64,000 nt of DNA, taken from assembly GCA_018261735.1 (NCBI GenBank), contig JAGTRM010000001.1, positions 1-64,000 on the forward strand. The letters run 5' to 3'. This stretch comes from Pseudomonadota bacterium. GTDB lineage: Bacteria; Pseudomonadota; Gammaproteobacteria; Burkholderiales; Chitinibacteraceae. Each line of letters starts with the position of its first letter. Position 1 is the first letter of the stretch. The notes under the pieces were generated by a model, which was given only the letters and a program-made list of their open reading frames with translations, had not been told where the DNA came from and did no database searches. Shown here in pieces: positions 16,930-26,522 of this stretch. A program made the translations under genes and the position numbers.

Positions 16930-18084
16930 TTAAAACAGCTGCCGGTAGAGCGCGAGGATCTCGGCTTCGGACACATCGCGCGGATTGCCGGGGGTGCAGA
17001 TATCCTTGAACGCCGAGTGGGCCAGCTGTGGCAAATCATCTTTCTGTGCGCCGATTTCCGCCAGCTTTTGCGGAATGCCGACATCGAGCCCTAACTGGCG
17101 CACGGCGGCACAGGCGGCTTGGCGATACTGCTCCTGACTCATGGCTTCGGTGCCGACCACGCCCATGGCGCGAGCAATGTGGCGGTATTTCTCACCCGAG
17201 GCCGGGGCATTGAATTCCATGATGGCGGGCAGCAGCAAGGCATTGGCCACGCCGTGCGGGGTATCGTAAAAAGCCCCCAGCGGGTGCGCCATGCCATGTA
17301 CCAGTCCCAGACCAACATTGGAAAACCCCATGCCGGCAATATATTGCGCCAACCCCATGTTTTGCCGGGCCTGCGGCGAGTTTTCCAGCACGGAAGCACG
17401 CAGGTTGGCGGCAATCAGCTCGATGGCCTTGAGCGCGAACATGTCGGTCATTTCCCATGCCGCACGAGTGAGATATCCCTCGATGGCATGCGTCAGCGCG
17501 TCCATGCCGGTGGCAGCCGCCAATGTCTTGGGCATGGAAGCCATCATGTCCGAATCGACAATGGCAACGGTTGGAATATCGTGCGGATCGACGCAAACGA
17601 ACTTGCGGCGGTTTTCCTCGTCGGTAACCACGTAGTTGATCGTAACTTCGGCTGCCGTGCCGGCCGTGGTCGGCACCGCAATCAGGGGCAAGCTCGGCTT
17701 TTTCGTGGGCGAGAGCCCTTCCAGCGAGCACACATCGGCGAACAGCGGATTGGTCATGATGATGCCGATGCCTTTGGCCGTATCCATGGCGGAGCCGCCG
17801 CCGACCGCGACGAGGAAATCGGCCCCGCACTGTTTGCAGGCGGCAACGCCGTGCTGGATATTGGCAATGGTCGGGTTCGGCTTGACATCGGCATAGCGCG
17901 TGTAGGGAATCCCGGCGGTTTGGAGCACGGCTTCCACATTTTCCACCGGCCCGATGCCCAGCAGGGCCTTGTCGGTGACCAGCAGGCCATGGCGGAAGCC
18001 GCGCCGTGCCACTTCGTCGGCAATGGCACGGATGCTGCCCGCGCCAAAATAGGATGTTTCGTTCAGGATCATGCGGTTGGTCAT
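16930..18084 (-). CDS. Iron-containing alcohol dehydrogenase, FucO-like lactaldehyde reductase
   Basis: A 384-aa group III alcohol dehydrogenase close to lactaldehyde:1,2-propanediol oxidoreductase FucO (383 aa in E. coli). NAD binding: VAVGGGSAMDTAKG. Metal ligands are expected in the segments TGMDALTHAIEGYLT and GLVHGMAHPLGAFYDTPHGVANA. In the rhm cluster it would reduce the L-lactaldehyde made by RhmA to 1,2-propanediol, regenerating NAD+ (inference from context). ATG 18084 has GAGGAG 7-8 nt upstream. The E. coli rhm cluster does not contain this gene. Confidence 0.9.
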   Translation of the reverse strand: MTNRMILNETSYFGAGSIRAIADEVARRGFRHGLLVTDKALLGIGPVENVEAVLQTAGIPYTRYADVKPNPTIANIQHGVAACKQCGADFLVAVGGGSAMDTAKGIGIIMTNPLFADVCSLEGLSPTKKPSLPLIAVPTTAGTAAEVTINYVVTDEENRRKFVCVDPHDIPTVAIVDSDMMASMPKTLAAATGMDALTHAIEGYLTRAAWEMTDMFALKAIELIAANLRASVLENSPQARQNMGLAQYIAGMGFSNVGLGLVHGMAHPLGAFYDTPHGVANALLLPAIMEFNAPASGEKYRHIARAMGVVGTEAMSQEQYRQAACAAVRQLGLDVGIPQKLAEIGAQKDDLPQLAHSAFKDICTPGNPRDVSEAEILALYRQLF

Positions 18085-18165
18085 TGGTATTTCTCCTCGG
18101 TTGAAGGCGGCTGGCAAGCGCCATGACTTGTCAGTGCAGGCAGCCGCCTTCATGGCTGGACTGAA

Positions 18166-19467
18166 TCAGGTATTTGCGAGCTTGGCTTCGCCCTGCATCG
18201 CTTTCGGCGCCGTTTGCACCTTCTTCAATGCCATGATGCCCACGGCGCCAACGACCGTCAGCGCTGCCAGGGTCAGCAAACCTGCGATCTGGTTGTTGAA
18301 CAGGGCTTCCGCCTTGACCCGGATGATTGGCGCAAGGAACCCGCCAAATGCGCCAAACATGTTGGTGAAGCCGATCCCGGCCGCCAGCGCCGCGCCGGAG
18401 AGCAAGTTGGTCGGCATGGTCCAGAACACCGGTTGCACCGCGATAAAGCCGGCGGCGGCAAAACACAGTGCAATCAGCGCCACCAGCGGACTGGCCAGCG
18501 CCGAAACGCCGATGCCGATACCGGCCATCAGCAGCGTCAGTGCAGCGATGTTGCGGCGCTCGCCGGTACGGTCCGAATAACGCGGAATGTAATAGGTGCC
18601 CAGCAGAGCAAAGATCCACGGAATGGCGGAGACAACCGAGACTTCAAAGCCCACTTTCTTGCCCAGCAGTGCCCCGACCTGGGTCGGCAGGAAGAAGATC
18701 AGGCCGTACACGCTGATCTGGATCAGCATGTAGATGATGGCCAGATGCCAGACCTGCGGGTTGCGGATCGCATCGGCAATCCGCGAAGTGGTTTTGGCGC
18801 TTTCTTCTGTTTCCAGCTGACGAAGCAGTACGTTCTTTTCTTCCTGGTTCAGGAAACGTGCCTGCTGCGGACTGTCGTCCAGATACATGAAAGTCCAGAC
18901 TCCGGCCGCAACTGCCAACAAGCCTTCGATCACGAACATCCAGTACCAGCCCGGATGACCGCCGAAACCATGTAACTCCAGCAGAGCACCCGACAGCGGG
19001 GAGCCGAGGGTCAATGCCAGCGGCGCGCCCATGTAGAAGAGACCCATCACGCTGGCGCGGGTACGTTGCGGGAACCACTGCGAGGTCAGGTAGATCATGC
19101 CGGGAAAGAAACCGGCTTCGGCAGCACCCAACAATGTGCGCACGACGAGGAATTTCCATTCCGTATCGGCATAGGCCATTGCTGCAGACAACACGCCCCA
19201 ACATAGGGTGGTGAGGCCGATCCACATACGGGCGCCAAATTTCTTCATCAGCAGGTTGGCCGGTGCGCCAAGGCAAGCATAGGCCACGAAGAAGATGCCC
19301 GCGCCAAAGGCGTAGGCCTCGTTGCTCAGGCCGGTATCGACCTGATACGCCTGCTTGGCAAAGCCGATATTGGCGCGGTCGAGAAATGCCAGCACATACA
19401 GTGTCAGCATGAAGGGGATGAGACGCCACCGCATCTTGGTGACGGTTTGATCGAGTAATGTAGCCAT
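18166..19467 (-). CDS. rhmT: L-rhamnonate transporter RhmT (MFS)
   Basis: A 433-aa major facilitator of the anion:cation symporter family with about 12 membrane helices. It aligns along its whole length with my recollection of E. coli RhmT (YfaV): RLIPFMLTLYVLAFLDRANI at the start, then FPGMIYLTSQWFPQRTRAS and QPVFWTMPTNLLSG. It imports L-rhamnonate or related sugar acids. Start ATG 19467 (MATLLDQTV) matches that protein. A small hairpin (GCCCG/CGGGC near 19540) lies in the 109-bp gap after rhmD. Confidence 0.92.
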   Translation of the reverse strand: MATLLDQTVTKMRWRLIPFMLTLYVLAFLDRANIGFAKQAYQVDTGLSNEAYAFGAGIFFVAYACLGAPANLLMKKFGARMWIGLTTLCWGVLSAAMAYADTEWKFLVVRTLLGAAEAGFFPGMIYLTSQWFPQRTRASVMGLFYMGAPLALTLGSPLSGALLELHGFGGHPGWYWMFVIEGLLAVAAGVWTFMYLDDSPQQARFLNQEEKNVLLRQLETEESAKTTSRIADAIRNPQVWHLAIIYMLIQISVYGLIFFLPTQVGALLGKKVGFEVSVVSAIPWIFALLGTYYIPRYSDRTGERRNIAALTLLMAGIGIGVSALASPLVALIALCFAAAGFIAVQPVFWTMPTNLLSGAALAAGIGFTNMFGAFGGFLAPIIRVKAEALFNNQIAGLLTLAALTVVGAVGIMALKKVQTAPKAMQGEAKLANT

Positions 19468-19576
19468 GACTAGATTCCTTATTCCTTGTTGATACAAGTG
19501 AAAAAACCAGCATTGCAGGCAAAGCCGGGCCTACCCGCCCGCAAACGGGCGAGGGGATAGGCCACGGACAGGACGA

Positions 19577-20782
19577 TCAGTGCGTGTAGGGACGGGTCAG
19601 TTTGCACTCAGGGTTGAGGTCGACGCCGAAGCCCGGCTTGTCGAGCACCGACTTGTGCATGCGCCCCTTCACCGGCACCGGCTCACCCAGCAGGATCGGA
19701 TCGAATTGCGGGCGCATCGTGGCGCAATCCGGGCTCGTCATCAGGAATTCGCTGAACGGCGTGTTGGTGAAGGTGATCACGGCATGATGGGAATACACGG
19801 ACGAACCATGCGGCACCACCAGCTGGCCGCGCGATTTGGCGATCGCGGCAATTTCGAGCAACGTGGTGAGCCCGCCGCACCAGCCGACGTCGGGCTGGAT
19901 GATGTCGATGCCGGTATCGGCCAGCGTACGGAACGATTGCAGCGTACCGTGGTGCTCGCCACTGGTGACCAGCATGCCGGGCGGGGCATTGCGCTTGAGC
20001 TCGGTATAGCCTTCATATTGCTGTGGCGGCAGGCATTCCTCTATCCACTTCAGGTTGTACGGGGCGCAGGCATGGGCCAGTTTGGTGGCGTAGTTCACGT
20101 CCTGGCTCATCCAGCAGTCGAGCATCAGCCAGAAATCCGGGCCGCATTTCTCGCGGTATTCGGCCACCATCGCGGCATCCTTGCGGATACCGGCATCGCC
20201 GTCATGCGGGCCCCAGTGCGTCGGCATCTTGCCGCCGATAAAGCCCATTTCCTTGGCAAGATCGGGGCGTGCGCCCGTGGCATAAAACTTGATTTCGTCG
20301 CGCACGGCACCGCCAAGCAGCTTGAAAACCGGCTGTCCCAGTACCTTGCCGAACAGATCCCACAGCGCCAGATCCACGCAGGAAATGGAGTTCATGACCA
20401 AACCACCCGAACCCGAGTAGTACATGGTGGCATTCATCATCTGGTCGTGGATCAGCTTGATGTCGGAAACGCATTTGCCTTCGATGAAGCGGTTCAGGTG
20501 CTTTTCCACGATGAAGCAGCCCATCTCGCCGCCGGTGGAGACGGCAAAACCCTTCACACCATTATCGGCTTCCACTTCGACCACCAGCGTGCCGAGCACA
20601 TTGATGCCGAACGACTGGCGTGATTGTTCATATTCCTTGTACTTGCTCATCGGCGTGGCGATGTGGTCGTCGATCCAGTGCTTGCCGCCCTGGTCGTGAT
20701 AATCGGCACCGCCACTGCCCTTTACTGCCGTGGCACCACCCATGAAATACGCGCGAACCTGCTTGATCTTTGGCAAAGCCAT
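19577..20782 (-). CDS. rhmD: L-rhamnonate dehydratase RhmD
   Basis: A 401-aa enolase-superfamily enzyme that dehydrates L-rhamnonate to 2-keto-3-deoxy-L-rhamnonate. Similarity to E. coli RhmD (YfaW) is very high over the whole length: [46 protein letters not shown] (metal Asp), [14 protein letters not shown] (metal Glu), TSGEHHGTL and [12 protein letters not shown] (catalytic His). ATG 20782 has GGAGGAAA upstream. First structural gene after rhmR. Confidence 0.96.
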   Translation of the reverse strand: MALPKIKQVRAYFMGGATAVKGSGGADYHDQGGKHWIDDHIATPMSKYKEYEQSRQSFGINVLGTLVVEVEADNGVKGFAVSTGGEMGCFIVEKHLNRFIEGKCVSDIKLIHDQMMNATMYYSGSGGLVMNSISCVDLALWDLFGKVLGQPVFKLLGGAVRDEIKFYATGARPDLAKEMGFIGGKMPTHWGPHDGDAGIRKDAAMVAEYREKCGPDFWLMLDCWMSQDVNYATKLAHACAPYNLKWIEECLPPQQYEGYTELKRNAPPGMLVTSGEHHGTLQSFRTLADTGIDIIQPDVGWCGGLTTLLEIAAIAKSRGQLVVPHGSSVYSHHAVITFTNTPFSEFLMTSPDCATMRPQFDPILLGEPVPVKGRMHKSVLDKPGFGVDLNPECKLTRPYTH

Positions 20783-20998
20783 GATTTCCTCCTACGGAAA
20801 TTTTTAAAAAAGTCGGTTTGAAGACTTTTGTCGGGCAGGGGCTGGAGGCCACTTGAACGCTTGCTGGCAAGGCTTTGCGGATTTGAGGGCGCAAGTTCCC
20901 CTGCATGCCGCATGCCATGCTCAGCAAACGCGCACTGGCGCGTTCAGTCTTTCCCCGGCAATTTGGATTGCCTGTCTTTCTAGATGTTTGTGATGCTG

Positions 20999-21039
20999 CA
21001 AAAAAGCCGTCGATGAAATGGCCAGTTCCATCGACGGCT
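20999..21039 (-). terminator. Intrinsic terminator after rhmR
   Basis: On the minus strand, AGCCGTCGATG and CATCGACGGCT (21029-21039 and 21005-21015) make an 11-bp perfect stem followed by a run of six U. It ends the rhmR transcript, so rhmD needs its own promoter in 20783-20998. That stretch contains the palindromic GCATGCCGCATGCCATGC near 20901-20918. Confidence 0.88.
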
Positions 21040-21045
21040 GAACCG

Positions 21046-21810
21046 TCAGGGGGTATACCCCAATTCCTTTGAAATTCTGGCTGCTGTGCCTATCACCTTG
21101 GCCGAGATTTCAGATAATTTTTCGTCATATATCTGCAAGGTTGTTCCCACCACCGAAATGGCGGCAGAGATCTTGCCGCTGGCATCGAATATCGGGCAGG
21201 CGATGCAGCGCACTTCCGACAAGTCTTCCCTGTCGTCGTAACTCCAGCCGCGCGATCGGATTTCCGCCAAGGCTGCGCGCAATTCTTCTGCCGAGGTAAT
21301 CGTCTGCGGCGTGGCGCGAACAAACTGCAAGTTTTCAATCAGCTGTTTTTGTTTTTGCGGATCGGCCCATGCCAACAGGCACTTGCCCAATCCCGAACTG
21401 TAAAGAGAAAGCCGCTTGCCTTCCCACGAGCGCACCCGGATCGTGCCTTGCGATTCCACTTTGAGAATATAATAAGCCGCATCGCCTTCAATCACACCAA
21501 GATGGCACAGCAAGCCGGTTTCCTGCATCAGCGCGTTCAAATGCGGGCGCGCCACTTCCCGCATATCCAGCTGACCGGAGGCCTGTTCGCCGAATTCGAT
21601 CAGTTTGATGCCAAGCCGGTACTGGCCATCCGGGCCTTGCGAGAGCAGGCGCAGGTGCTTCAATTCTTCCAGCAATAGATAAACCGAACTCTTGGGCGCG
21701 TTAAGCACCGGAATCAGCGCACTACCCTGGCATGCTCCCTGTTCGGCAACGTAATCGAGTATGGCTACCGCGCGCTGCAGTGCGGGAACCTTGCTCTCCC
21801 GTTTGTCCAT
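21046..21810 (-). CDS. rhmR: IclR-family regulator of rhamnonate catabolism RhmR
   Basis: A 254-aa IclR regulator: an N-terminal winged helix (VPALQRAVAILDYVAEQG, then APKSSVYLLLEELKHLRLL) and a C-terminal effector domain (GLGKCLLAW, RGWSYDDREDLSEVRCIACPIFDASG). It heads the rhm cluster in the same orientation as E. coli RhmR (YfaX). ATG 21810 has AGGAG about 9 nt upstream. It probably represses the cluster and itself until a rhamnonate-derived effector binds (inference). Confidence 0.88.
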   Translation of the reverse strand: MDKRESKVPALQRAVAILDYVAEQGACQGSALIPVLNAPKSSVYLLLEELKHLRLLSQGPDGQYRLGIKLIEFGEQASGQLDMREVARPHLNALMQETGLLCHLGVIEGDAAYYILKVESQGTIRVRSWEGKRLSLYSSGLGKCLLAWADPQKQKQLIENLQFVRATPQTITSAEELRAALAEIRSRGWSYDDREDLSEVRCIACPIFDASGKISAAISVVGTTLQIYDEKLSEISAKVIGTAARISKELGYTP

Positions 21811-21875
21811 TGTATCGGACTCCTGTTTCTTGTATTGGACGAACAAATTCTAGGCTCGAGAAATATTTAAAACAA
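21810..21875 (-). promoter_or_regulatory. rhmR promoter with direct-repeat operator
   Basis: On the minus strand a TTGTTT (21875-21870), a 17-bp spacer and TAGAAT (21852-21847) resemble a sigma70 promoter. Just downstream, TTGTATCGGAC (21810-21820) and TTGTATTGGAC (21830-21840) repeat in direct orientation with a 20-bp period, about two helical turns, covering the expected transcription start and the ribosome binding site. This layout would suit autorepression by RhmR. Confidence 0.5.
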
Positions 21876-22027
21876 GGGGATTTGGAAAATTTCTGCTTGA
21901 TTCACGACACCCACCCGGGCACTCCGCACGGCAGGCATTTCATCCCTGGCAGATGGACAAGAATTGGTGGAGTTAACAAGGAAGGATAAAAGGACTTCAC
22001 GCCAGGCGCCGCTGGCACCAACAGGCG

Positions 22028-22054
22028 AAAAAAAGCCGCGAAAAACGCGGCTTT
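22028..22054 (-). terminator. Intrinsic terminator after ychF
   Basis: On the minus strand GCCGCG (22040-22035 read in reverse complement) pairs with CGCGGC around a UUUUU loop; A and U runs on both sides extend the stem, and the hairpin is followed by seven U. It lies 50 bp after the ychF stop. Confidence 0.88.
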
Positions 22055-22107
22055 CAGGACTGGTTCAAATCAGTCAGTCTTGCCGAAACCGGCAAAACAC
22101 ATTCGGA

Positions 22108-23199
22108 TCAGACGTTGAACAGGAAGTTCAGCACATCGCCATCCTTGACCACGTAATCCTTGCCTTCCGAGCGCATCTTGCCGGCTTCCTTGGCGCCCTG
22201 TTCACCCTTGTACTGGATGAAATCGGCAAACGAAATGGTCTGCGCGCGGATGAAGCCCTTCTCGAAATCGGTGTGGATCACGCCGGCTGCTTGCGGGGCG
22301 GTGTCGCCCTTGTGGATCGTCCAGGCGCGCACTTCCTTCACACCGGCGGTGAAGTAGGTCTGCAGGCCGAGCAGATCGTAACCGACGCGAATCAGGCGGT
22401 TCAGACCCGGCTCTTCCAGGCCGATGTCGGCGAGGAAGGCGAGCTTGTCTTCTTCATCCAGATCGGCGAGTTCCGATTCGATCTGCGCGCAGAGGGCGAC
22501 GACAGGGGCGCCTTCCTTGGCGGCGTGTTCGCGCAGGCGATCGAGGTGCGGGTTGTTCTCGAAACCGTCTTCCTTCACGTTGCCGACATACATGGCCGGC
22601 TTCAGCGTCATCAGGCACAGCGGCTTGAGCAACACCAGGTCTTCTGCCGAGAGCTTGAGGGTGCGTGCGGGCTTGCCTTCGTTCAGGTGCGGCAACATGG
22701 TTTCGAGCAGTGCGACGAATTTCTGCGCTTCCTTGTCGCCGGCACGGGCTTTCTTGTTCTCGCGCACGATGGCTTTTTCAACGGCCGACATATCGGCCAG
22801 CGCCAGCTCGGTCAGGATGGTTTCGATGTCGGCGATCGGATCGACGCGGCCGGCAACGTGGACCACGTTCTCGTCGTCGAAGCAGCGCACCACGTTGACG
22901 ATGGCGTCGGTTTCGCGGATGTTGGCCAGGAACTGGTTGCCCAGACCTTCGCCCTTGGACGCGCCGGCAACCAAGCCGGCGATGTCGACGAATTCGACGA
23001 TGGCCGGCTGCATGCGCTGCGGCTTCACGATTTCGGCCAGTTGCTGCATGCGCGCATCAGGCACTTCGACGATGCCGACGTTCGGCTCGATGGTGCAGAA
23101 CGGGTAATTGGATGCTTCGATGCCGGCTTTGGTGAGCGCATTGAAAAGCGTGGACTTGCCGACGTTGGGCAGACCGACGATGCCGCATTTGAGACTCAT
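22108..23199 (-). CDS. ychF: Redox-regulated ATPase YchF
   Basis: A 363-aa Obg-related P-loop protein that binds ATP rather than GTP and associates with the ribosome. P-loop [11 protein letters not shown]; switch/G3 region [21 protein letters not shown]; the altered G4 motif VGNVKE explains ATP preference in the family. The C-terminal TGS-like domain ends [16 protein letters not shown]. Full normal length. It is a single gene with its own terminator. Confidence 0.97.
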   Translation of the reverse strand: MSLKCGIVGLPNVGKSTLFNALTKAGIEASNYPFCTIEPNVGIVEVPDARMQQLAEIVKPQRMQPAIVEFVDIAGLVAGASKGEGLGNQFLANIRETDAIVNVVRCFDDENVVHVAGRVDPIADIETILTELALADMSAVEKAIVRENKKARAGDKEAQKFVALLETMLPHLNEGKPARTLKLSAEDLVLLKPLCLMTLKPAMYVGNVKEDGFENNPHLDRLREHAAKEGAPVVALCAQIESELADLDEEDKLAFLADIGLEEPGLNRLIRVGYDLLGLQTYFTAGVKEVRAWTIHKGDTAPQAAGVIHTDFEKGFIRAQTISFADFIQYKGEQGAKEAGKMRSEGKDYVVKDGDVLNFLFNV

Positions 23200-23286
23200 G
23201 GAATTCCTTTCACTGCCGCAGAGAGACGGCTTGCCGCAAAAGGCGCGATTTTACCCTGATCGGCGAGGATTTGTAGCGCAAGCGGA

Positions 23287-23321
23287 GCCAACGGCGGAAA
23301 AGCGGCATTTCTGCCGTTGGC
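23287..23321 (-). other. Stem-loop after leuD
   Basis: GCCAACGGC (23287-23295) and GCCGTTGGC (23313-23321) pair over 9 bp with a 17-nt loop, 20 bp after the leuD stop. No U-run follows. It is a possible Rho-dependent end or mRNA-stabilising structure for leuCD and lies in the ychF promoter region. Confidence 0.4.
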
Positions 23322-23340
23322 CGCACTTTCGCTCGAGCCC

Positions 23341-24003
23341 TCAAACGAGAGAGCCCGCCCAGCTCGGCAAGAAATTGCGCATGGTCGGCAAATCAACCTT
23401 CATCCACGGATTGCTAGCCCAGTGCGCCTGCTCGAACGCTTCGATCTGCGGGAGCTGTTTCAGCGTGGCGCCGACCATGTCGAGGCCTTCGAGATACATG
23501 CTCTTTTGTCGCGCCGGCAGCGAAAAGCCGTACTCCTTGCCGCTCGCAGATATCACCACCTCCCGCGCCACATCGATGACCAGACCGCTCGATGCCGGGT
23601 CGGAGATTTCGCGCATCAACTCGCTGACCGCGTCTTCCGGCAGCGTGACGAGCAGCAGGCGGTTGTTGGCTGCGTTGAAGTAGAAAATCTCGCCGAAGCT
23701 CGCTGCGATCACGGCCCGGATGCCGATCTGCATCAGCCCCCACACCGCGTGCTCGCGGCTGGAACCACAGCCGAAGTTGGAGCCGGCGACCAGGATGTTC
23801 GCACCGCTGTATGCCGGCTGGTTCAGCACGAAATTGGCACGCGGCACCTCAAAGGCATCGAAACGCAGGTCGTGCAGCACACCGTGCGCCAGGCCCGATT
23901 TGTCGATCCCCAGCAGGAATTGCTTGGGCATGATCTGGTCAGTATCCAGATTGTTGAGTGGCAGCGGCGCGCCCACGCTCTGGATGATGGAAAAATCAGT
24001 CAT
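23341..24003 (-). CDS. leuD: 3-isopropylmalate dehydratase small subunit LeuD
   Basis: A 220-aa swivel-domain subunit of isopropylmalate isomerase (leucine synthesis). Hallmarks: NLDTDQIMPKQFL near the start and ILVAGSNFGCGSSREHAVWGL in the middle. ATG 24003 overlaps the end of leuC by 8 bp. Length is slightly above the usual 200-215 aa. No leuB follows, unlike the usual leuCDB order. Confidence 0.93.
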   Translation of the reverse strand: MTDFSIIQSVGAPLPLNNLDTDQIMPKQFLLGIDKSGLAHGVLHDLRFDAFEVPRANFVLNQPAYSGANILVAGSNFGCGSSREHAVWGLMQIGIRAVIAASFGEIFYFNAANNRLLLVTLPEDAVSELMREISDPASSGLVIDVAREVVISASGKEYGFSLPARQKSMYLEGLDMVGATLKQLPQIEAFEQAHWASNPWMKVDLPTMRNFLPSWAGSLV

Positions 24004-25402
24004 GAGCACTCTCCTTGCGAACATCGACGATATGGCCCGCGATGGCGGCGGCGGCGGCCATGGGCGGGCTCATCAGGTGCGTGAGTCCACCACGCCCCTG
24101 GCGTCCTTCGAAATTGCGGTTGGTGGTGGAAGCACAACGCTCGCCGATTTCCAGGAAATCGTCGTTCATCGCAAGACACATCGAGCAGCCGGGCTGGCGC
24201 CATTCAAACCCGGCATCAATGAATACGTGGACCAGGCCCTCGGCTTCGGCCTGTTCGCGCACCAGGCCCGAGCCGGGAATCACCATCGCGCGCACCGTCG
24301 GGGCCACCTTGCGGCCACGGATCACGTCGGCGGCGAGACGCAGATCTTCGATGCGGGCGTTGGTGCAGGAACCGATGAACACGCGGTCGATCGGCGTGCC
24401 GATCAGCGAGGCGTCCGGTTTCAGACCGATATAGTCGAGCGCCTTGATCGCGTCGGCATCGAGTGCATCGGCGGCGGGGATGCGCGCATCGATCGCAATG
24501 GCCTGGTCCGGGCTGGTGCCCCAGGTCACGTACGGGCCGATGTCCGCCGCGTCGAAAGTGAAGTGCTGGTCGAACCTGGCACCGGCATCGGACTTCAGCT
24601 CGCGCCAGCTCGCCACGGCCTGCTCGAACATCTCGGGCGGCATGTCGGTGGCATACGCCTTGACGTAGTCGAAAGTGGTGGCGTCCGGCGCAATCAGGGC
24701 CGCGCGGGCGCCGGATTCGACCGTCATGTTGCAGATCGTCATGCGCGCTTCGGCCGAGAGGCCGGCGATGGTGCTGCCATCGAATTCGACCGCCAGGCCG
24801 CGCGCGCCCTGTGCGCCGATCTGCGCGACCACGTACATGATCACGTCCTTGGAGGTGGTGCCGAATGGCAGCTTGCCGTTGATCGTGATGCGCATGTTGC
24901 CGCAGACGCGGTACACCAGCGTTTGCGTCGCCAGCACATGCTCGACTTCGGAGGTGCCGATGCCGAAACCCAATGCACCGAGTGCGCCGTAGGTCGTGGT
25001 GTGGCTGTCGCCGCAGAGCACGACCATGCCGGGGCGGATCAGGCCGATCTCGGGCGCCACCACGTGCTCGATGCCCTGCGCCGGATCGGTGACATCAAAC
25101 AGGTGGATGCCGTGACGATCGCAGTTGCGCGTGAAGTTCGCCGCCTGGGCTGCGGCGGCCTCGATGCGGATCGTGCGCTTGGCCACCGGGTCCGGGTGCG
25201 TCGGAATCACGTGATCGACCACGCCCATCTGTTGTTCCGGGCGGTGAACCGCGGCGCCTCGGGCGGCGAGTCCGCCGAACGCCTGCGGGCTCGTATATTC
25301 ATTCATGATGTGAAAATCCGCATACAGCAGCACATGCTGGTCATCGATCCGCGCCACCGTGTGCGAATCCACCAGTTTCTGGTACAGCGTTCGCGCCACC
25401 AT
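23996..25402 (-). CDS. leuC: 3-isopropylmalate dehydratase large subunit LeuC
   Basis: A 468-aa aconitase-superfamily subunit with a [4Fe-4S] cluster. Cluster cysteines are in IGSCTNARIEDL and in GCSMCLAMNDD; other signatures are VVLCGDSHTTTYGALGALGFGIGTSEVEHVLATQ, of which the DSHT part is family-typical, and NRNFEGRQG near the end. It acts with LeuD. I chose ATG 25402 (MVARTLYQKLVDSH), which matches family starts. Divergent from a LysR gene, so it could be a regulated paralogue acting on a leucine-like pathway intermediate. Confidence 0.9.
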   Translation of the reverse strand: MVARTLYQKLVDSHTVARIDDQHVLLYADFHIMNEYTSPQAFGGLAARGAAVHRPEQQMGVVDHVIPTHPDPVAKRTIRIEAAAAQAANFTRNCDRHGIHLFDVTDPAQGIEHVVAPEIGLIRPGMVVLCGDSHTTTYGALGALGFGIGTSEVEHVLATQTLVYRVCGNMRITINGKLPFGTTSKDVIMYVVAQIGAQGARGLAVEFDGSTIAGLSAEARMTICNMTVESGARAALIAPDATTFDYVKAYATDMPPEMFEQAVASWRELKSDAGARFDQHFTFDAADIGPYVTWGTSPDQAIAIDARIPAADALDADAIKALDYIGLKPDASLIGTPIDRVFIGSCTNARIEDLRLAADVIRGRKVAPTVRAMVIPGSGLVREQAEAEGLVHVFIDAGFEWRQPGCSMCLAMNDDFLEIGERCASTTNRNFEGRQGRGGLTHLMSPPMAAAAAIAGHIVDVRKESAHD

Positions 25403-25494
25403 TTCTACTCTACCTTGATGATGATCGACACCGGGATTGGGCCGACCGTTGGAGTGAGCGAACTTTAATACGCATACCGGTTGCAAAATGGCTG

Positions 25495-25522
25495 TTAAAT
25501 TAATTGATAATTAAGTTAAATT
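25495..25522. promoter_or_regulatory. AT-rich operator between leuC and lysR
   Basis: TTAATT-gat-AATTAA (25500-25514) is a 15-bp dyad with a T-N11-A core, as LysR-type regulators prefer. It is flanked by two direct TTAAATT copies (25495-25501 and 25516-25522), 21 bp apart. It lies 50 bp before the lysR start and about 95 bp before leuC. Confidence 0.5.
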
Positions 25523-25571
25523 GAAAAGTAGCGGCGTGTCCGTTTCTTTTCCGGGATGAATTGAGGATTGA

Positions 25572-26483
25572 ATGGATTCGGTCTCCGACCTGCGTTTCTT
25601 CGTCGAACTGGTCAAGCTTGGCAGCTTGTCCGCGCTGGCGCGCGAAATCGGCATCACGCCGCCAGCGGTCAGCGCGCGTCTGGCGCAACTGGAGCAGCGT
25701 CTGGGCGTGCGCCTGCTCAACCGCACCACGCGCCGGCTGAGCGTCACGCACGAAGGCGAGCTCTATCTCAAGACCGGATCACGCCTGTTGACCGAACTCG
25801 ACGAGCTCGACCGCCAGGTTTCCAGCAGCCGCGATGTACCGAAGGGACTGCTGCGGATCAACGCGACTTTCGGTTTCGGCCGGCGCTATGTCGCACCGAT
25901 CGTGTCGGCTTTTCGCAAGGCGTATCCGGACGTGGAAGTGCAGCTGGAGCTGACCGACAAGCCGATGAACCTGACCGAGAACGCCGTCGATGTCGGCATC
26001 CGCTTTGGCGATCTGCCCGATTCGCGGCTGATCGCGCGCAAGATCGTCGCCAACCGTCGCCTGCTGTGCGCGTCGCCGTTGTATTTGAAGAGCGCAGGCA
26101 AGCCCGCGCTGCCGCACGATCTGGTCAGGCATCGTTGTATCGTGCTGCGCGAGAACGACACGGCCTATGGCAACTGGCATCTGAGCCGCGGGCGCAAGCA
26201 GGAGACGGTGAAGGTGCACGGCGCAATGAGCAGCAACGACGGCGAAACCACCCTGCAATGGGGGCTCGACGGCCACGGCATCCTGATGCGCTCGGAGTGG
26301 GAGATTGCCCCGTATCTGGCTTCCGGACGGCTGTGCATAGTGCTCGACGACTGGTCGCTGCCGCCGGCGGACATCTACGCGGTCTACCCCGAACGCATGA
26401 ACCTGTCGGCCAAGGTCACCGCGTTTCTGGATTTCCTGACGCAGCAGTTTGCTGGCGAGGCGCCGTGGCGCAGGGCGCCATAA
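25572..26483 (+). CDS. LysR-family transcriptional regulator
   Basis: A 303-aa LysR regulator. The N-terminal helix-turn-helix (VSDLRFFVELVKLGSLSALA, then TPPAVSARLAQLEQRLG) is followed by the usual co-inducer domain (GLLRINATFGFGRRYVAPIV, DVGIRFGDLPDSRLIARKI). It belongs to the large AaeR/DmlR-like branch. Divergent from leuCD, so it most likely controls leuCD (inference). A fragment of a close relative is found at 29078-29270. Confidence 0.9.
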   Translation: MDSVSDLRFFVELVKLGSLSALAREIGITPPAVSARLAQLEQRLGVRLLNRTTRRLSVTHEGELYLKTGSRLLTELDELDRQVSSSRDVPKGLLRINATFGFGRRYVAPIVSAFRKAYPDVEVQLELTDKPMNLTENAVDVGIRFGDLPDSRLIARKIVANRRLLCASPLYLKSAGKPALPHDLVRHRCIVLRENDTAYGNWHLSRGRKQETVKVHGAMSSNDGETTLQWGLDGHGILMRSEWEIAPYLASGRLCIVLDDWSLPPADIYAVYPERMNLSAKVTAFLDFLTQQFAGEAPWRRAP

Positions 26484-26522
26484 CCGGAAAGGATGGTTGA
26501 CGAACCGCCGGCAAGCCCGGCG

